Below are positions 20,359 to 29,842 of a DNA stretch of 64,000 bases, piece by piece. Location of the stretch: positions 45,303 to 109,302 of the forward strand of contig CAJNDT010000958.1 in NCBI GenBank assembly GCA_905221615.1. The letters run 5' to 3'. The translations under genes were made by a program, and so were the position numbers. The stretch's first letter is position 1. Each line of letters begins with the position of its first letter. The notes beneath the pieces were generated by a model. The model searched no databases. It was not told the origin of the DNA and was given only the letters and a program-made list of their open reading frames with translations. The DNA comes from Symbiodinium sp. CCMP2592. Lineage: Eukaryota > Sar > Dinophyceae > Suessiales > Symbiodiniaceae.

Positions 20359-23300
20359 ATGTTGATGCTTGACTTGAAGACTTCGCCGGACGGCTCCGTC
20401 TCTATGTCAGCTGGATCTATGTCCTGTAAGTCGGGATCTTCTCCGGGATCCGGTGGAGGAAGAAGACCATCTTGATCATCATCATCCCCGTTACCACCAT
20501 TTCCTCCAGGCGGACCGTCATCCCCGTCATCGACGTCTTTTATCTCCTTGCCAGCGAGGTCAACGTTGTCCCTGAGTCCTTCAATGGTTGAGTTCATCCT
20601 CTCGTACTCGGCTTTCAGGGGAAACGTTATCTCCTCTGGGAAGTAGATAACTTCTGTCTCGTACGGTCTCATCAACTTTCTGGGAACAGATGCGTCCATC
20701 GACAAGTTCGCATTGGCAAATTCCTTCATGTCCCACACGCGATACTTCTTGGACCATCCGTGACCAGCAGTGATGATGTATCCGGCGAAAATGCCTGGGA
20801 TCCCCTTTGGATCGAACTTGTTGCCATATGTCTTCGGCCTTGTATCCGTAGGCTTGAAGAAGACTTTGGCCCCAAAGGGTATGGCTTTTCCCTCGAAGTC
20901 CTTTCCAGTCATACGTTTCCATGCTGAATCACCGTCGCCCTCCACATCTTCGATGTTGAGGTTCTGCATCACGCAGTTCAGCGCAAACGACCAGTATTGG
21001 GCGGGTAATCCGGCATGTAGCATGGATGCTGCGACCGTGTTGATCACTTCTTGATTTGATCGTTCAGCGAGTGAGTTGTTACTGGGTTTCCCTGGAAGGG
21101 AATGATCTATCACGATCTTCAACTGCGCCATAGCTGAATCGAACTCTGGTGCTTCATCACTATACGCCATATGAATCTTTCGTCTTCCCATTAGGCGTCT
21201 GATGGCCATGACGACCTCGTCAGTGCTCCTTGAAGCCGTGGGAATCGCTGCGATCATTTTGGTGGCGATGTCTCTGATGACTAGAACTTCACGTGCTCCA
21301 TCGTCGAGTCCGATACCTGCTTCGGCGGCCTTGCGCATATCGAGGAAGTCGAATGTCACAAGATCTCCCCAATGTTTGATCACACGTTGAAACGCACCTC
21401 GTTGTGTCCGCAAGTGCTTCATCTTCGCGCGTATGCACGATTCGCAATATGGGTTGCGGTAGCGATGAGTACACAGATGTGCCAACGTCTTAGCTTCGGC
21501 TTTCAGTGTTCCGACTCTGGCCTTGCGGCTCGGCGCACCGTCGCCTTCCACGTCAATGATCACCTCATCGCCACCATCCAATGGAATTTCACCCACTCCT
21601 TTTCCTTCGTCGTCGTCCGGAGGTCGTCCGGCCTCGGACTCTGGCACTTCTTCTATAGGAGGTTCTTGGGGTTCAGGATCAGGAGGCCGTTCATGATCGT
21701 CACCTTCTTCTTCTGCTTCAACCTCGCTCGGTGCAGCTTCGGCGGCAGCTGCGACGCTGACGTCAACGTCACCTGCGGTTAGCACGCTCTTGAAGATTTC
21801 GGTGATCGCTTTGGCCTCCGGATCATCATGAACAAGTGACTTGGAACTCCCGGCGCGAATGTACGGGATGTCACCGTTCACGAACAGAGATATCCTCTTG
21901 CCCTGCGGGTTGATCATGAATGGTTCCCTTCCGGGTGGCCACACAAACCCGTAGTTGAAGTTCATGCATCTCTTGCCTATGGAAAGCACCGATGGTGTGT
22001 CGTCCAACACGTAAGCGTTGATCGGTTCCTCGAACGACTCAGTCTGGAAGTTCGACACAAGATCGGTATCGGTGATTCCATTTGCTGTCTGAAATGATAT
22101 GGGCTCTGGAGTCACGAGTGTCTCAAGACTGTGCTTCTCGATCTTCTTCTGAGATATGAGGTCATGGCCACACCCAGTGTCCATGAGAAACTTGATCTTC
22201 TTCTTGAGGATGACTGGTTGAACCATGCATTTGCATACACCTTGATTGATGATCCGCTTGCTGTGCGCGGCATCGAGTTCACGTTCAACGATGGAATCCT
22301 CACCGTCGTAGAAGGAGACTTCTTCCACCCGAGACGTTCCTGGGATTCGCACGAATGAAACTCGATCTCCACATTGATCATCATCGTCGTCAACCATGTC
22401 TCTCATAATCTGTGCCCTCAATCTCGCTTTGTGCTTGGCGAATTCCAAATTCACTGCGCGATCCTCATCGTTGACAAGCGCTTCCATGTCGACGTACTTC
22501 ACCTTCCGCTCTTTGTCCTTCTTCGATCTTCTAGGACACGAAGAAATGAACTTCACGTCATCGGCGAATGTCACATTACGCTTGATCCCTTTTCGGGTCG
22601 ACGTAGTCGGTCCCGAGGATTCGGCGTCTGTTGAACAATCCGAATCAGCGTCGCTGTCAACGGATGGGCAATCTGACTCCTCCTCATCCTGTCTTGAAGA
22701 TCGCTTCCATATCGCCGGAGCTGATGGATTCCACCTTCGGCACAATCTGATGGCGGGTGCCGCAGGGAGCGCCTTGGCCTTGGCATTCGGCTTCGCTGGA
22801 GCTGCCTTCGCTTCGGACTTGGCTTTAGCCTTTGCCTTTGGTTCCGGAGCTGGGGTAGCCGCTGCCTCATGCTTGAAAGGACAATTCTCTCTTGAGCACG
22901 AGCCTGTGTTCTTGAACGAGTAGCATATCCTGTTTCCTACTCCTCCAGATGGACTTGGAGTTCTCGTCCTCGGCGTGAAGGGTCGCTCTGGAGTCTTCTT
23001 CGAGTGACTGAATGGACACTTATCCCCATTTCGACACCCTGCATCTGTGAAATGGAACTTGCAGCGGATTTGCTTCTTGCTTTTGTCACCTCTGTTGTCC
23101 GCTGACTCACTCCTCGTCTTCTTCTTGGGCTTTGGCTTGGTCTTCGCATGACTCTTCGCTATGCTTTGAGGTAGTACAGGTGTTGCTTTATCCGGCTTGG
23201 TCGGCGAAGCCTTGACCTTTGCGGATGGAGCTGCGTTAGGCGTTGGTTTCTCAGGTACCTTGGCCGGTGCAGCAAGCAAATCCTTGACCTCAAGCATCTG

Positions 23301-24680
23301 GCGCAAGCCAATTTGGGTCTGAGTGAGATTTGATTGTTCTCGTCTCCGCATGATGGTACGGTCAATGATCTTCATCAAATTGTCGTACGATCGGTCTTCA
23401 TGATTGTAGGGCAAGTGTTCGTAGTGCATGCCCAACTCCATTTTCATTGCGGGCGAGTCCTTGATCTTGCTGTACAAGCAATCACGGAGAGCTGTTTTGG
23501 ATGGTATGTCTTCTGGCCTCATCCGTCCCAGAACTTCCAACCACGTCTGCTTGAACGTATGAAGCTTGTTGTCGCCTTGGTACTGAAGCTTCACCAGATA
23601 CTCGAGAGTGATGATCATGTCGAGACGATCATGCGTTCGAAAGCTTTCATACATCATCGCAATGATTTGTCGTCCTTTGATGATCTTCCCTTCGGGCCTG
23701 CTGATGTAGTCGTTGGCCTTCCGGTTCACCTCCAGGTACAGGTCAGCAGATTTGTCACCACCAGCACGTAGCATTGCGACCATTGCGATCCCCAATTTGA
23801 CGTCTACGCTCTTAAACTTCTTGTGTCCTGGATCGTTCAGTGCTTCGACATCAGGGAATGGGTTGAATGCTGGTGCCAGCCATAACATCCAGTCCTCATG
23901 ATTTGGATCGGCTGATGCTCCTAAGACATTCGCCGTGCATACGGATCGCCAGTTGTTGAGGTGAGTGAGAGTAGGCCATGGAGGTACGGTCACTTTGTCG
24001 GCCTCCCTCCTGGAAATTCTCAATTCCGTGACTTCAGGATCTGCGTCTCCATCAGGATCACGCGCATGAGATCCAGGATCCGATTCAGGTTTGCCTCCAC
24101 CGCTTCTCTTCTTGTCATCATCATCATCAGGCGGGTCTGGAGGATCATACCCCGTGCCGGTTCCTTCATCACGCTCTCCATCTTCATTCTCGTCGCCAGC
24201 TTCGTCACCGTCATCGTCTCCATTATCCTCCTGAATCGTTTCAGCGAATAATCTCCACTCATCACGATCAGCTCTGAGACGTTGCTCGGCTTTCTGGGCC
24301 TTGAGTACTTCGCTTCGCAGATCGGCAATCTTCTCCTCGTACCGTTCCGCGACCTCTTTCTCGATCTGACGTCTCCTTGCTTCATGAATGGAATCGGCAT
24401 AGGCAATAGGGGGACCGATGAGGTCGTTGCCCTTCGTAGATGCGGTGATACCGTCGACACCAACAGGTCTTGAGGAGCTGGCAGATGCTGTGGACTTCGA
24501 TCCCAACATCCCGCGATCCTCCAAGAGTTCGCGTAGCTGTCGATCACGCACGGCTGCCGCATCACTTTTCCCATGAAATCCGCTTGGTATGCCAAACAAA
24601 GTGGCTGCACTAGGCGTGGAACGCGCAAGTGCTGGGCTGCTAATACCTGGCACGTAGTGCTCGGGCATTGCATCCGCCAC
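20229..24680 (-). CDS. E1 gag C-terminus, protease and integrase
   Basis: 1483 codons in the gag frame, after an in-frame TGA at 24716-24714. In order: a coiled-coil/gag core; two CCCH zinc fingers at about 23060-22990 (CKFHFTDAGCRNGDKCPFSH) and about 22935-22870 (CYSFKNTGSCSRENCPFKH); an aspartic protease with FLMDTG at about 22190-22173; a pre-integrase H2C2 finger (HLCTHR...CESCIRAK); and integrase with DLVTFDFLD, YSDEAPEFDSA and NSLAERSNQEV supplying the D,D,E residues (about 21380-21040). CCCH fingers in place of the usual CCHC knuckle are unusual for copia gag. It ends inside the poly-lysine tract. Confidence 0.88.
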
Positions 24681-24713
24681 GATTGGCGTTGAATTGCGGC
24701 CAGTGAAGAAGTT

Positions 24714-25316
24714 TCAACCGGTAAATGGAATTCCATCCATCACAAGGTTCTTGTCCTTGTCCGATTCCGAGAATGCGAACTTCTCTTTGGCGACTGGACT
24801 AACTTGACTCGGGGACCGTATTTCAGGGGATCGTACCTCACCTCCTACGGAAAATGCAGGCACTACTTCCTTTCCTACGTGCTCCCAGCCAGACTCAGTA
24901 GTCCTCGAAGACATGGGCATGCTTGAAGGCCGTGTCGCTCCTCCGTAATTGGAGTTTCGCGCTGCCTCCAATTCGCTGAGTGTCCTCGCTTGAAGATCTT
25001 CTTGTGCTTTGAGCGTTTTCCTGAGTTCACTCAGCTCGTCGTGCAAGGTAGGCAATGATCGCCTTGCATGATCTTCATTCTGATGAAGTCGGTCCTCTGC
25101 ATCTTGCATCCTCTTCACAGCCATTTTGCGGTACTCTTCCTCTTCACCAAGACGTTCGCGGAGCCGAAATCGTTCTTGATCAATGGCTGCGCTGTTTCCA
25201 GCTAGCCCTTGGATCTCGTTCACGGCCCGCAACTCCTGGTTCTTGACCAAGTGGAATCGTTCCTGCATTGCTTGTAAGGCTTGTTCCGAACTTGCTGTGT
25301 TTGACCGGAGGACCAA
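24714..25316 (-). CDS. E1 gag middle segment, coiled coil
   Basis: About 200 codons between two in-frame stops and in phase with both neighbouring gag ORFs. It is strongly helical (RFRLRERLGEEEEYRKMA, HDELSELRKTLKAQEDLQ) and predicted to form a coiled coil for particle assembly. The true reading frame enters from upstream across a TAG at 25364-25362, so the apparent start here is not a real initiation site. It leaves across a TGA at 24716-24714. Confidence 0.7.
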   Translation of the reverse strand: MVLRSNTASSEQALQAMQERFHLVKNQELRAVNEIQGLAGNSAAIDQERFRLRERLGEEEEYRKMAVKRMQDAEDRLHQNEDHARRSLPTLHDELSELRKTLKAQEDLQARTLSELEAARNSNYGGATRPSSMPMSSRTTESGWEHVGKEVVPAFSVGGEVRSPEIRSPSQVSPVAKEKFAFSESDKDKNLVMDGIPFTG

Positions 25317-25361
25317 GTTCTCTCTGGCATGTTCATGAAGTTCATGAGTCAGACGCTCATA

Positions 25362-26315
25362 CTAACGTGCCATAAGCTCACCATCGCCTTGCGCTCTTGC
25401 CTCCAACTGCACAAAGTTAGTGGCTGCCTCCGTGCGGAACACGTGTAGCTGTTGAGCTAACTCCTCGGCAACGGCATGTGCTTGACGTTGTTGAGCAGAG
25501 TTCTGTTCATCCATGCGAAAAAAAGCTGTTTCATAGTCTCGCTTCATCTCCTGATTGACATTGTTGATGTGCCTCATGGCTAAGCATGCATGGTCGCGTT
25601 GTCGTTCCAATTCTTCAATGCGAATTCCAGATCCTTCATCTTCTTGTTGCATCTCCTTGATCTTGTCCATCAGGGTCTGAACAACTCCTTCGTACTCTTG
25701 CATCTGACTGCGATAGTACATCTGCTGCGCAAGGTTAGATGCTTCGAGCTGTTGCGAAATTGTCAGTTCCTGATAGGCATTCGGACCATCGGCTATGGCT
25801 GGCGTGGTCACCGATGACGCATCACCACGTGCTGGAATAGTGTCCAGAGTCATATCCAGATCGTCAGCATCGCGTGGTTGATTGGTAACCATCCGATTCC
25901 AAGTCATGGACTTGTCCCGCCCACGAGTAGCCGAAGTCCTCGATCGTGCTGAAGAGCTTCTCGAAGACGATGGTCTTGACTTCTTTTCCAAGGTCTTGAC
26001 TCCTTTGTCCTTGGCCCTGGACGTAGTCCGAGGTGCCTGAAAACCAGACGCTTCGGCCCGTCGTTCTGAAGCCTTGCCCGTCCTCGAACCTGTTGATGTC
26101 GGACGCGAAGGCGTAGATGCTCTTGGTAGACTCTTTGCTTTCCCCTTGGGAACTGCCTTTGCAATGGCAAGCGCAGAAGATTGACCTTTGTCATCTTCCG
26201 TGGAGATATCAACGGATTGCACCACTGTGTCATCAGCTGTTGACTCACCAACGGCTGGCGCTGCCACATCGGCACCGAAAGTCATTGTCGTATCTTGGCT
26301 TGATCCCGAGTTCAT
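25362..26315 (-). CDS. E1 gag N-terminal segment
   Basis: 317 aa from an ATG 65 bp inside the 5' LTR, the only good start in this frame. The N-terminal half is Ser/Thr/Lys-rich and basic (AKAVPKGKAKSLPRAST, RPSSSRSSSARSRTSATR), suited to RNA binding. The second half is a Gln/Glu/Met-rich coiled coil (QQLEASNLAQQMYYRSQ). It ends at TAG, but the same frame continues immediately, so the stop interrupts gag rather than ending it. TAG could derive from CAG (Gln) by one transition. Confidence 0.75.
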   Translation of the reverse strand: MNSGSSQDTTMTFGADVAAPAVGESTADDTVVQSVDISTEDDKGQSSALAIAKAVPKGKAKSLPRASTPSRPTSTGSRTGKASERRAEASGFQAPRTTSRAKDKGVKTLEKKSRPSSSRSSSARSRTSATRGRDKSMTWNRMVTNQPRDADDLDMTLDTIPARGDASSVTTPAIADGPNAYQELTISQQLEASNLAQQMYYRSQMQEYEGVVQTLMDKIKEMQQEDEGSGIRIEELERQRDHACLAMRHINNVNQEMKRDYETAFFRMDEQNSAQQRQAHAVAEELAQQLHVFRTEAATNFVQLEARAQGDGELMAR

Positions 26316-26368
26316 TGTGGTCGTAGTAGATCAAGTAGTCGTTGCTGTAGACAGGCAGAGCCGCGTAC

Positions 26369-26379
26369 GGCTGATAACC
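26369..26379 (-). promoter_or_regulatory. E1 candidate primer-binding site
   Basis: GGTTATCAGCC directly follows the 3' end of the 5' LTR on the sense strand. It resembles, with a shift, the TGGTATCAGAGC primer site for initiator methionine tRNA used by many copia elements, but lacks the initial TGG. The location is right; the tRNA assignment is weak. Confidence 0.35.
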
Positions 26380-26810
26380 TGCGTGGGGGATTGATCTCGA
26401 CTAGGTTGCTGCTCTCCCCACCAGAGCTGTAATGAATGTAGGTGTGGCTGGCTTACACTCTCCACAGACTGGACCCTGTCTCTCTCACACTTCCACACGT
26501 GCAATCCTATGCAGGCAGAACCGGCGGCCGTTCCTTTTGCACTCACTGCCGGCGGCGGTTCGTTTGTGCAACGGGATAGCTCTGATTGCTCAGGATAGAA
26601 GACACTTATAGCACTTAGCTATGGGCATTGACTTGAGCCAAACGTTGCGTGGGCGGTCACATAGAAAGGTAAAGATGAGGGACGCGTAGCGTGCCCCCTT
26701 AGAGTCGAGGGACGCGTAGCGTGCCCCCTTCTCTTGCACTTTACACGGTCTTGCTCACAGCTCTTATAGTGACACCTTAGAACTTGACAAGGCATCGCAG
26801 TCCGTTCGCA
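26380..26810 (-). repeat. E1 5' LTR
   Basis: 431 bp, matching 7448-7878 except for about six transitions, two of them at CpG in one copy. On the sense strand it runs TGCGAACGG...CCCCCACGCA. It carries the same 24-bp internal tandem repeat (about 26685-26738) and the spliced-leader-like 11-mer at 26642-26632. It should hold the element promoter. Confidence 0.93.
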
Positions 26811-26979
26811 AACATCCTATTATATACAAAATATACAATATGAATAATATAACATATTTCTACGAACTTTTTATACAAAGAATATGTATATATATATATA
26901 TCATAAATATAACATACTAAAATCTGTATATATGTTATATATGTGATATAAAGACATATATATATATATATATATGGCA
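26811..26979. repeat. AT-rich block, with the right E1 target duplication at its start
   Basis: AACAT at 26811-26815 is the right target-site duplication of E1. The rest is AT-rich DNA with TATATA runs, the right half of the block that E1 interrupted. No gene seen. Confidence 0.85.
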
Positions 26980-27006
26980 CCCCCCCCCCCCCCCAGGACC
27001 TACCTC
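26980..27006. repeat. C15 tract followed by AGGACCTACCTC
   Basis: A run of 15 C sits between a TA microsatellite and AGGACCTACCTC. The same arrangement occurs in inverted orientation at about 31536-31560. It may mark the end of a mobile or structural unit. Confidence 0.7.
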
Positions 27007-27050
27007 CAAACCCGTCTGTCTACATATGATACCACACTTCATTACCCATG

Positions 27051-27051
27051 C

Positions 27052-27084
<33 letters not shown>

Positions 27085-27087
27085 TGC
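27051..27087. repeat. CA microsatellite
   Basis: An interrupted (CA)n run. It is low-complexity sequence with no associated gene. Confidence 0.9.
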
Positions 27088-27134
27088 AACATGGAATAGG
27101 GTATACGAAGAGTCGTGTATACGAACATGACTAT

Positions 27135-27800
27135 ACCAGAGGCCTGGCTGCATTAAAACCCGCATTAAAAAATTAAATTTTAATGCAGCCCGGCCCGTGG
27201 AACCAAGAACCAAGAACCAAGATTCCCAGGAGTCTTGAATCCTGAATCTTGGTTCCACGGGCACCGGCCGGGCTGCATTAAAACCTGCATTTAAAAATTA
27301 AATTTTAATGCACCCTGGCCCGTGGAACCAAGAACCAAGATGTCCAGGAGTCTTGATTCTTGGATCTTGGTTCCGTGGGCACTTGTCGGGCTGCATTAAA
27401 TCTGCATTAAAAATTAAATTTTAATGCACCCAGGCCCGTGGAACCAAGATTCAGGATTCAAGACTCCTGGGAATCTTGGTTCTTGGTTCCACGGGCCTGG
27501 GTGCATTAAAATTTAATTTTTTAATGCAAATTTTAATGCAACCCGGCCGATGCCCGTGGAACCAAGATTCAGGATTCAAGACTCCTGGGAATCTTGGTTC
27601 TTGGTTCTTGGTTCCACGGGCCTGGGTGCATTAAAATTTAATTTTTTAATGCAAATTTTAATGCAACCCGGCCGATGCCCGTGGAACCAAGATTCAGGAT
27701 TCAAGACTCCTGGGAATCTTGGTTCTTGGTTCTTGGTTCCACGGGCCTGGGTGCATTAAAATTTAATTTTTTAATGCAAATTTTAATGCAGCCAGGTCGC
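27135..27800. repeat. Foldback tandem array of hairpin units (~125 bp)
   Basis: Each unit has a GC-rich hairpin (CCCGTGGAACCAAGA ... TCTTGGTTCCACGGG) and an AT-rich hairpin (TGCATTAAAA...TTTTAATGCA). Units between about 27140 and 27430 run in one orientation; those from about 27430 to 27800 run in the other, so the array is itself a large inverted repeat. The best-conserved units are 125 bp apart (27550 and 27675). Reading frames across it are by-products of the repeat. Confidence 0.9.
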
Positions 27801-28316
27801 TGGAAACCATATAAATATTCACTAAATATATCGGCTTGCTCTTTTATGTGCCACATGGCCAGTCCTGCAGTGAAGATTAGCGAGCGGATTGCTGTACTTG
27901 ACAGTTTGATCGCATGGCAACAAATGTGTGATGACTCAAGCTGCAGTTAATCAAAATCAAGTGATCTTGTACATATGATATTTTTGAAATAGTGATAATA
28001 TCGTCATATTCAGTTTCCGTCTACCTTATGATAATACAATCAGCATATACATACATGCAATATGAACATACATCACACTGTTAAGTTATATTCCACATTG
28101 TTATATGATACAGCAACATGCATATGCACAGTAAAGCATGTATACACATAACCCAGGGGGGTACATAATCGCATAGAGATGATACTCAAATCCGAAACCA
28201 TAAACGCCACGAGTACCGTGCAGGTGCAAAGGGTGTGCTCCCGCATCGTCATCGGCATCATGAGCGGCAGACTTCCACTTGCCTGCAAGTTCGGCTCAAA
28301 CACCTGCGCACACCGT
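27801..28316. other. Intergenic, no gene seen
   Basis: AT-leaning unique sequence. Short frames only, with no recognisable motif. Confidence 0.5.
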
Positions 28317-28337
28317 CCCTAAACCCTAAACCCTAAA
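28317..28337. repeat. Interstitial telomere-type repeat (CCCTAAA)3
   Basis: Three perfect copies of the TTTAGGG-type telomere unit, the type reported for dinoflagellates and plants. A single partial copy also occurs near 4590. Being internal, it may be a relic of end repair or telomere capture. Confidence 0.8.
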
Positions 28338-28440
28338 CTACACACTTTGCAGTTTGTAGGAGGAGCCTATAGTTTTGAGAACTCTTTCTGTTTCAACAGC
28401 CGGTATGTAGGAGCTTGAAGTTTTGTAAGTTGTGTCCGCA

Positions 28441-29669
28441 ATGGCGTTGTCAACACTGCGCCACCCTCCTCGTGTGAAACCTCTTCCTGTGGGACGCCTT
28501 CGGAGTGAAACTCTAGTACAGCTACTTGGTCCTCAACCTTTAGGAGAGCCGACACCACCGCCGCCGCTACCAGCGCAGTACAGCCACCACCACCACCCAC
28601 GCCCCCGCTACCACCACCAACACCACCACCACCACCACCACCACCACCGCTACCACCCACGCCAGCGACACTACAGCCACCACCACAACCCACGCCCCCG
28701 CTACCACTACCACCACCACCACCACCACCACCAGCAAAAGCACAAGGCTTGCAGAGAACGGCGACACCTTTACGAGGTGTCATACTACCACCGCCAGAGA
28801 AAGTTGCTCGAAGACACGGAGTTGTAGTACCACCACCACGAAGAGGGAGTGTTCCAAGTACGGCTGCTGTTCTACCGCCGGATCTTAACCTACAACACAA
28901 AGCCGCAGTACCCGCTAAAGCACTTCCAGTACGTCGGGCTGAAGATGATCCTGGGAAGCAAGATCATCCAGTGACCTCTCCTGCTTGTACTACCTCAGCT
29001 ATAAGTCCCAAAGTGAAGGAACCAGCTTTTCCGCCTTCTACCTCAGAACGTGAGCGCGCAAGAAGTCCCAGAGTGAAGGAACCAGCCTTTCCGCCTTCTA
29101 CTTCAAGAAGTCCCAGAGTGGAGGAACCAGCCTTTCCGCCTTCTACCTCAGGAAGTCACAGCGTGAAGGAACCAGCCTTTCCGCCTTTGACGGTAGTTCA
29201 ACTGTATCTTTCTGCTTCGGCAGCTGTAGTCATCCTGGATCTGAAAGAATTTGCCGATCCAGGAAAGGACCCGACTACGTTGTCTCACATAGGCTGGAAC
29301 GCACGAATAGTGAATCGTTTACTGTCGCTAAATAAATTTCGCTGCCTGATGGCACGGGTCATTACCTTGGCCTGGTCACGACGTGAAATCGATGTGCTTT
29401 GTAAATGTAGAGCAGGCAAGCACAGGAGCGTCGCGGCAACCACAATACTTGCCATGCTTTTCTATACTTTTCTAAATCCCAAAGCAGTTATCCAGGTGGA
29501 GCACCTGGAAAGCAGCACTGGGTGGAATCGGACGTGTAAAAGCGAATGCAATGAGTGCCAAAGTGGCAGTCCTGCTACTTTGGATGTTTATAGCCTCAAC
29601 CAGATATGGAAGATGTGTCCGTATCATGCAGAGCATGACGAAGTACGTCTGGTGCTGACAAAGCACTGA
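28441..29669 (+). CDS. Pro-rich protein with a CRAGKHRS loop (RapZ-C or PTP-like), probable frame switch in the repeat
   Basis: Two plus-strand frames fit together. ATG at 28441 opens a Pro-rich N-terminus (frame 1). After the CCA repeat, coding moves to the frame that is open from 28509 to the stop at 29669, starting with long poly-Pro. Four tandem units with the core KEPAFPPSTS lie at about 29010-29190. The C-terminal domain, about 150 aa, contains CKCRAGKHRSVA at about 29399-29434, followed by a hydrophobic helix and VEHLE. This loop resembles both the GCTGGxHRSV of RapZ C-terminal domains and the CX5R(S) loop of tyrosine/dual-specificity phosphatases. The spacing of flanking motifs seems closer to RapZ, but I cannot settle this. 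The frame change may be a sequencing or repeat-length error or a small intron. Confidence 0.5.
28549..28742 (+). repeat. CCA/CAC trinucleotide repeat in coding sequence
   Basis: Imperfect CCA repeats encode poly-proline in the likely frame and poly-histidine in the neighbouring frame. All three frames stay open, so a length change would switch the protein rather than end it at once. Confidence 0.9.
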
Positions 29670-29842
29670 AGGATGTTTCACACGTGACGATGTTGTTAGG
29701 AGGAGGAAAAGCGGTATGCGCAGGTGTTTCCCTAATTGATTTGTGCGTGTCATCCTTGCAGTATGTAATATGTATAATACAAGCTCCCTCCCATTCCAGG
29801 TGCCTTGGCTGGTCGCAACACGGACATATTTCAGTTTTCCTC
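29670..29842. other. Spacer between gene and satellite
   Basis: 173 bp with no recognised feature. It may contain the 3' untranslated region of the upstream gene. Confidence 0.4.

Larger units (their letters stand above)
7448..26810 (-). mobile_element. E1: complete 19.4-kb copia-type LTR retrotransposon
   Basis: Two 431-bp LTRs in direct orientation, both with TG...CA ends, bound a 19,363-bp element flanked by AACAT duplications. The minus strand reads gag, protease, integrase, RT, RNase H. Integrase before RT is the Ty1/copia order. About six substitutions separate the LTRs, so insertion is fairly recent. All six are transitions. The element is far larger than a typical 5-6 kb copia. About 9 kb between RNase H and the 3' LTR carries extra genes: methyltransferase-like, a short ORF, antisense ORFs, a Cys-rich ORF and a KptA-like ORF. 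Two in-frame stops and several frame changes mean that this copy is probably not autonomous without recoding. Confidence 0.93.

Noticed and set aside
19348-20475. Poly-Phe and poly-Lys reading frames over the poly(T) tract
   Set aside because: They arise from the homopolymer; only the flanking pol frame is meaningful.
27550-27950. Frames with repeated PRFRIQDSWESW peptides
   Set aside because: They are translations of the foldback array units and appear on both strands.
28367-28900. Gly-rich minus frame over the CCA repeat
   Set aside because: Generated by the trinucleotide repeat; the plus strand carries the recognisable domain.
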